Part shown: piece after piece, positions 63,388 to 64,000 of the stretch
Position numbering within the stretch: position 1 is the first letter of the stretch
Layout of the letters: each line of letters starts with the position of its first letter
Assembly (NCBI RefSeq): GCF_006351965.1
Contig: NZ_CP040932.1
Span: 186,001-250,000 of the forward strand
Length of the DNA: 64,000 nt
From: Oceanicola sp. D3
GTDB taxonomy: Bacteria; Pseudomonadota; Alphaproteobacteria; Rhodobacterales; Rhodobacteraceae
Direction: 5' to 3'
The notes under the pieces: model-generated
The model's database searches: none
Told to the model about the DNA's origin: nothing
What the model saw: only the letters and a program-made list of their open reading frames with translations
Translations under genes and position numbers: made by a program

Positions 63388-64000
63388 GCGATGTTCGTCC
63401 TTTCCGGGGAGAATCCCCGCTTTCTTCGCGCAAAGCGCCAAGCTTTGCGGCGTCTTCTACAACACGCTTCGTGAGTCCGCCAGACGCAAGAGCGGCGTGT
63501 ATCACATGTTCTCTGCCGAATGCCAAACCGATTTCGTTTGCACTCAGGCAGCCTATGAAGGTTCCTTTTCCCGGCGGCGAGCTCAGCTTTGACTTGCCGC
63601 GCTCAGAACCGTCGAAAGCCTGGATCAGCACGCGGGCCTCCTCGGTAAGGAGCCAGCCTTTGACCTTTTCATATCCCGCCACCGCGCGGCCCGACTTGCG
63701 GGCAAGGGCGATGGTATCTGTTACCCGCTTGGCCATAAGCCGTTCAACCAGCTCAAAAAGACCATCGGGCACTGTGAGCTGGGTTTTCGCCGCGCGGGAA
63801 AACAGCTTCTTCTTGATCGCCTTTTCAAGCGAGGCCCGGTTAGGCGTAATCCAGATACCGCGGCCCGGCAACTTTCCGGCGATGTCGGGAACAACCTCGC
63901 CGCCGGGGCCGGCGACGAAGCGGATCAGTTTGGATATAGGGTAGCTCTCGCCGGATGCAATGCACCGGCGTTCGGGGATCTCCCCATGTTCCTTATCGCG
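63377..64000 (-). CDS. RnpM/YlxR-family RNA-binding protein (5' end beyond window)
   Basis: 208 codons are visible and the frame is open to the right edge. The visible start, [25 protein letters not shown], is the DUF448/YlxR domain (R-R-C-I-x-S/T-G-E); [28 protein letters not shown] follows. The C-terminal part ([43 protein letters not shown]) looks like the L7Ae-type RNA-binding fold fused to it in alphaproteobacteria. It lies between nusA (not in the window) and infB. Confidence 0.88.
   Translation of the reverse strand, partial: RDKEHGEIPERRCIASGESYPISKLIRFVAGPGGEVVPDIAGKLPGRGIWITPNRASLEKAIKKKLFSRAAKTQLTVPDGLFELVERLMAKRVTDTIALARKSGRAVAGYEKVKGWLLTEEARVLIQAFDGSERGKSKLSSPPGKGTFIGCLSANEIGLAFGREHVIHAALASGGLTKRVVEDAAKLGALREESGDSPRKGRTSHER

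Noticed and set aside
60850-63474. An 874-codon plus-strand frame opposite infB
   Set aside because: Shadow of infB; low-complexity leucine/valine/glycine product and no ribosome site.

Overview
This window reads as chromosomal backbone DNA from a GC-rich marine alphaproteobacterium of the Rhodobacteraceae (Roseobacter-type). The evidence is the high GC content, the gene orders (kdsD-lptC-lptA-lptB-rpoN-hpf-ptsN, secA divergent from ppiC-argJ-mutT, rnpM-like–infB, HDAC-xseB-ispA-dxs, ilvE divergent from a petP/petR-like pair) and typical roseobacter accessory proteins (Hint-domain protein, GT14/DUF5927-type glycosyltransferase). I see no prophage, insertion sequence, CRISPR array or rRNA. One tRNA, tRNA-Leu(CAG), is present.

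Layout. 1-6 kb: purine salvage (amn, cut by the window edge, and ade), topoisomerase IB, a degenerate class II aldolase-like protein, an NAD(P)-dependent epimerase and ExoD. 6-10 kb: HDAC-like, xseB, ispA and dxs on the minus strand (isoprenoid precursor supply). 10-15.7 kb: a DUF4198-type periplasmic protein head to head with a HupE/UreJ-type membrane protein, an EamA transporter, ilvE, and the MarR/response-regulator pair petP-petR. 15.7-19.3 kb: queG, a GST, mtgA and a Hint-domain protein. 19.4-26.3 kb: glutamate synthase gltB and gltD, split by a periplasmic protein gene with an elaborate upstream region. 26.5-28.5 kb: uppP, an NDUFA9-like protein and tRNA-Leu. 28.8-35.7 kb: a lysozyme-like protein, an RNase D-like exonuclease, then Kdo/LPS transport genes, sigma-54, hibernation factor and PtsN. 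35.7-47 kb: a surface polysaccharide locus with sulfotransferase, four glycosyltransferases, galE, galU, kdsB, cysQ and a KpsM-type permease. 47-54.7 kb: alkB, a GNAT gene, dnaK-dnaJ, three exported or membrane proteins of unknown function and radC. 54.8-64 kb: secA, ppiC, argJ, mutT, a 44-codon gene, infB and an rnpM-like gene cut by the right edge.

The most interesting content is in the non-coding DNA. (1) A 46-bp element made of four 9-mers with 2-nt spacers (11-bp period, core ATGCACA) occurs twice: upstream of the periplasmic gene between gltD and gltB (24825-24870) and in a convergent intergenic space with no obvious target (47031-47076). The two copies align without gaps at about 35 of 46 positions. 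(2) A palindrome GTCANC-N3-GCTGAC occurs at four intergenic places, and a weaker copy at a fifth: between ilvE and petP, twice upstream of the gltB-side gene, and between gltD and uppP. It overlaps promoter-like elements, which suggests one regulator linking branched-chain amino acid transamination with glutamate synthesis. The protein-coding genes are mostly well-known families; proteins of unknown function are flagged as such.
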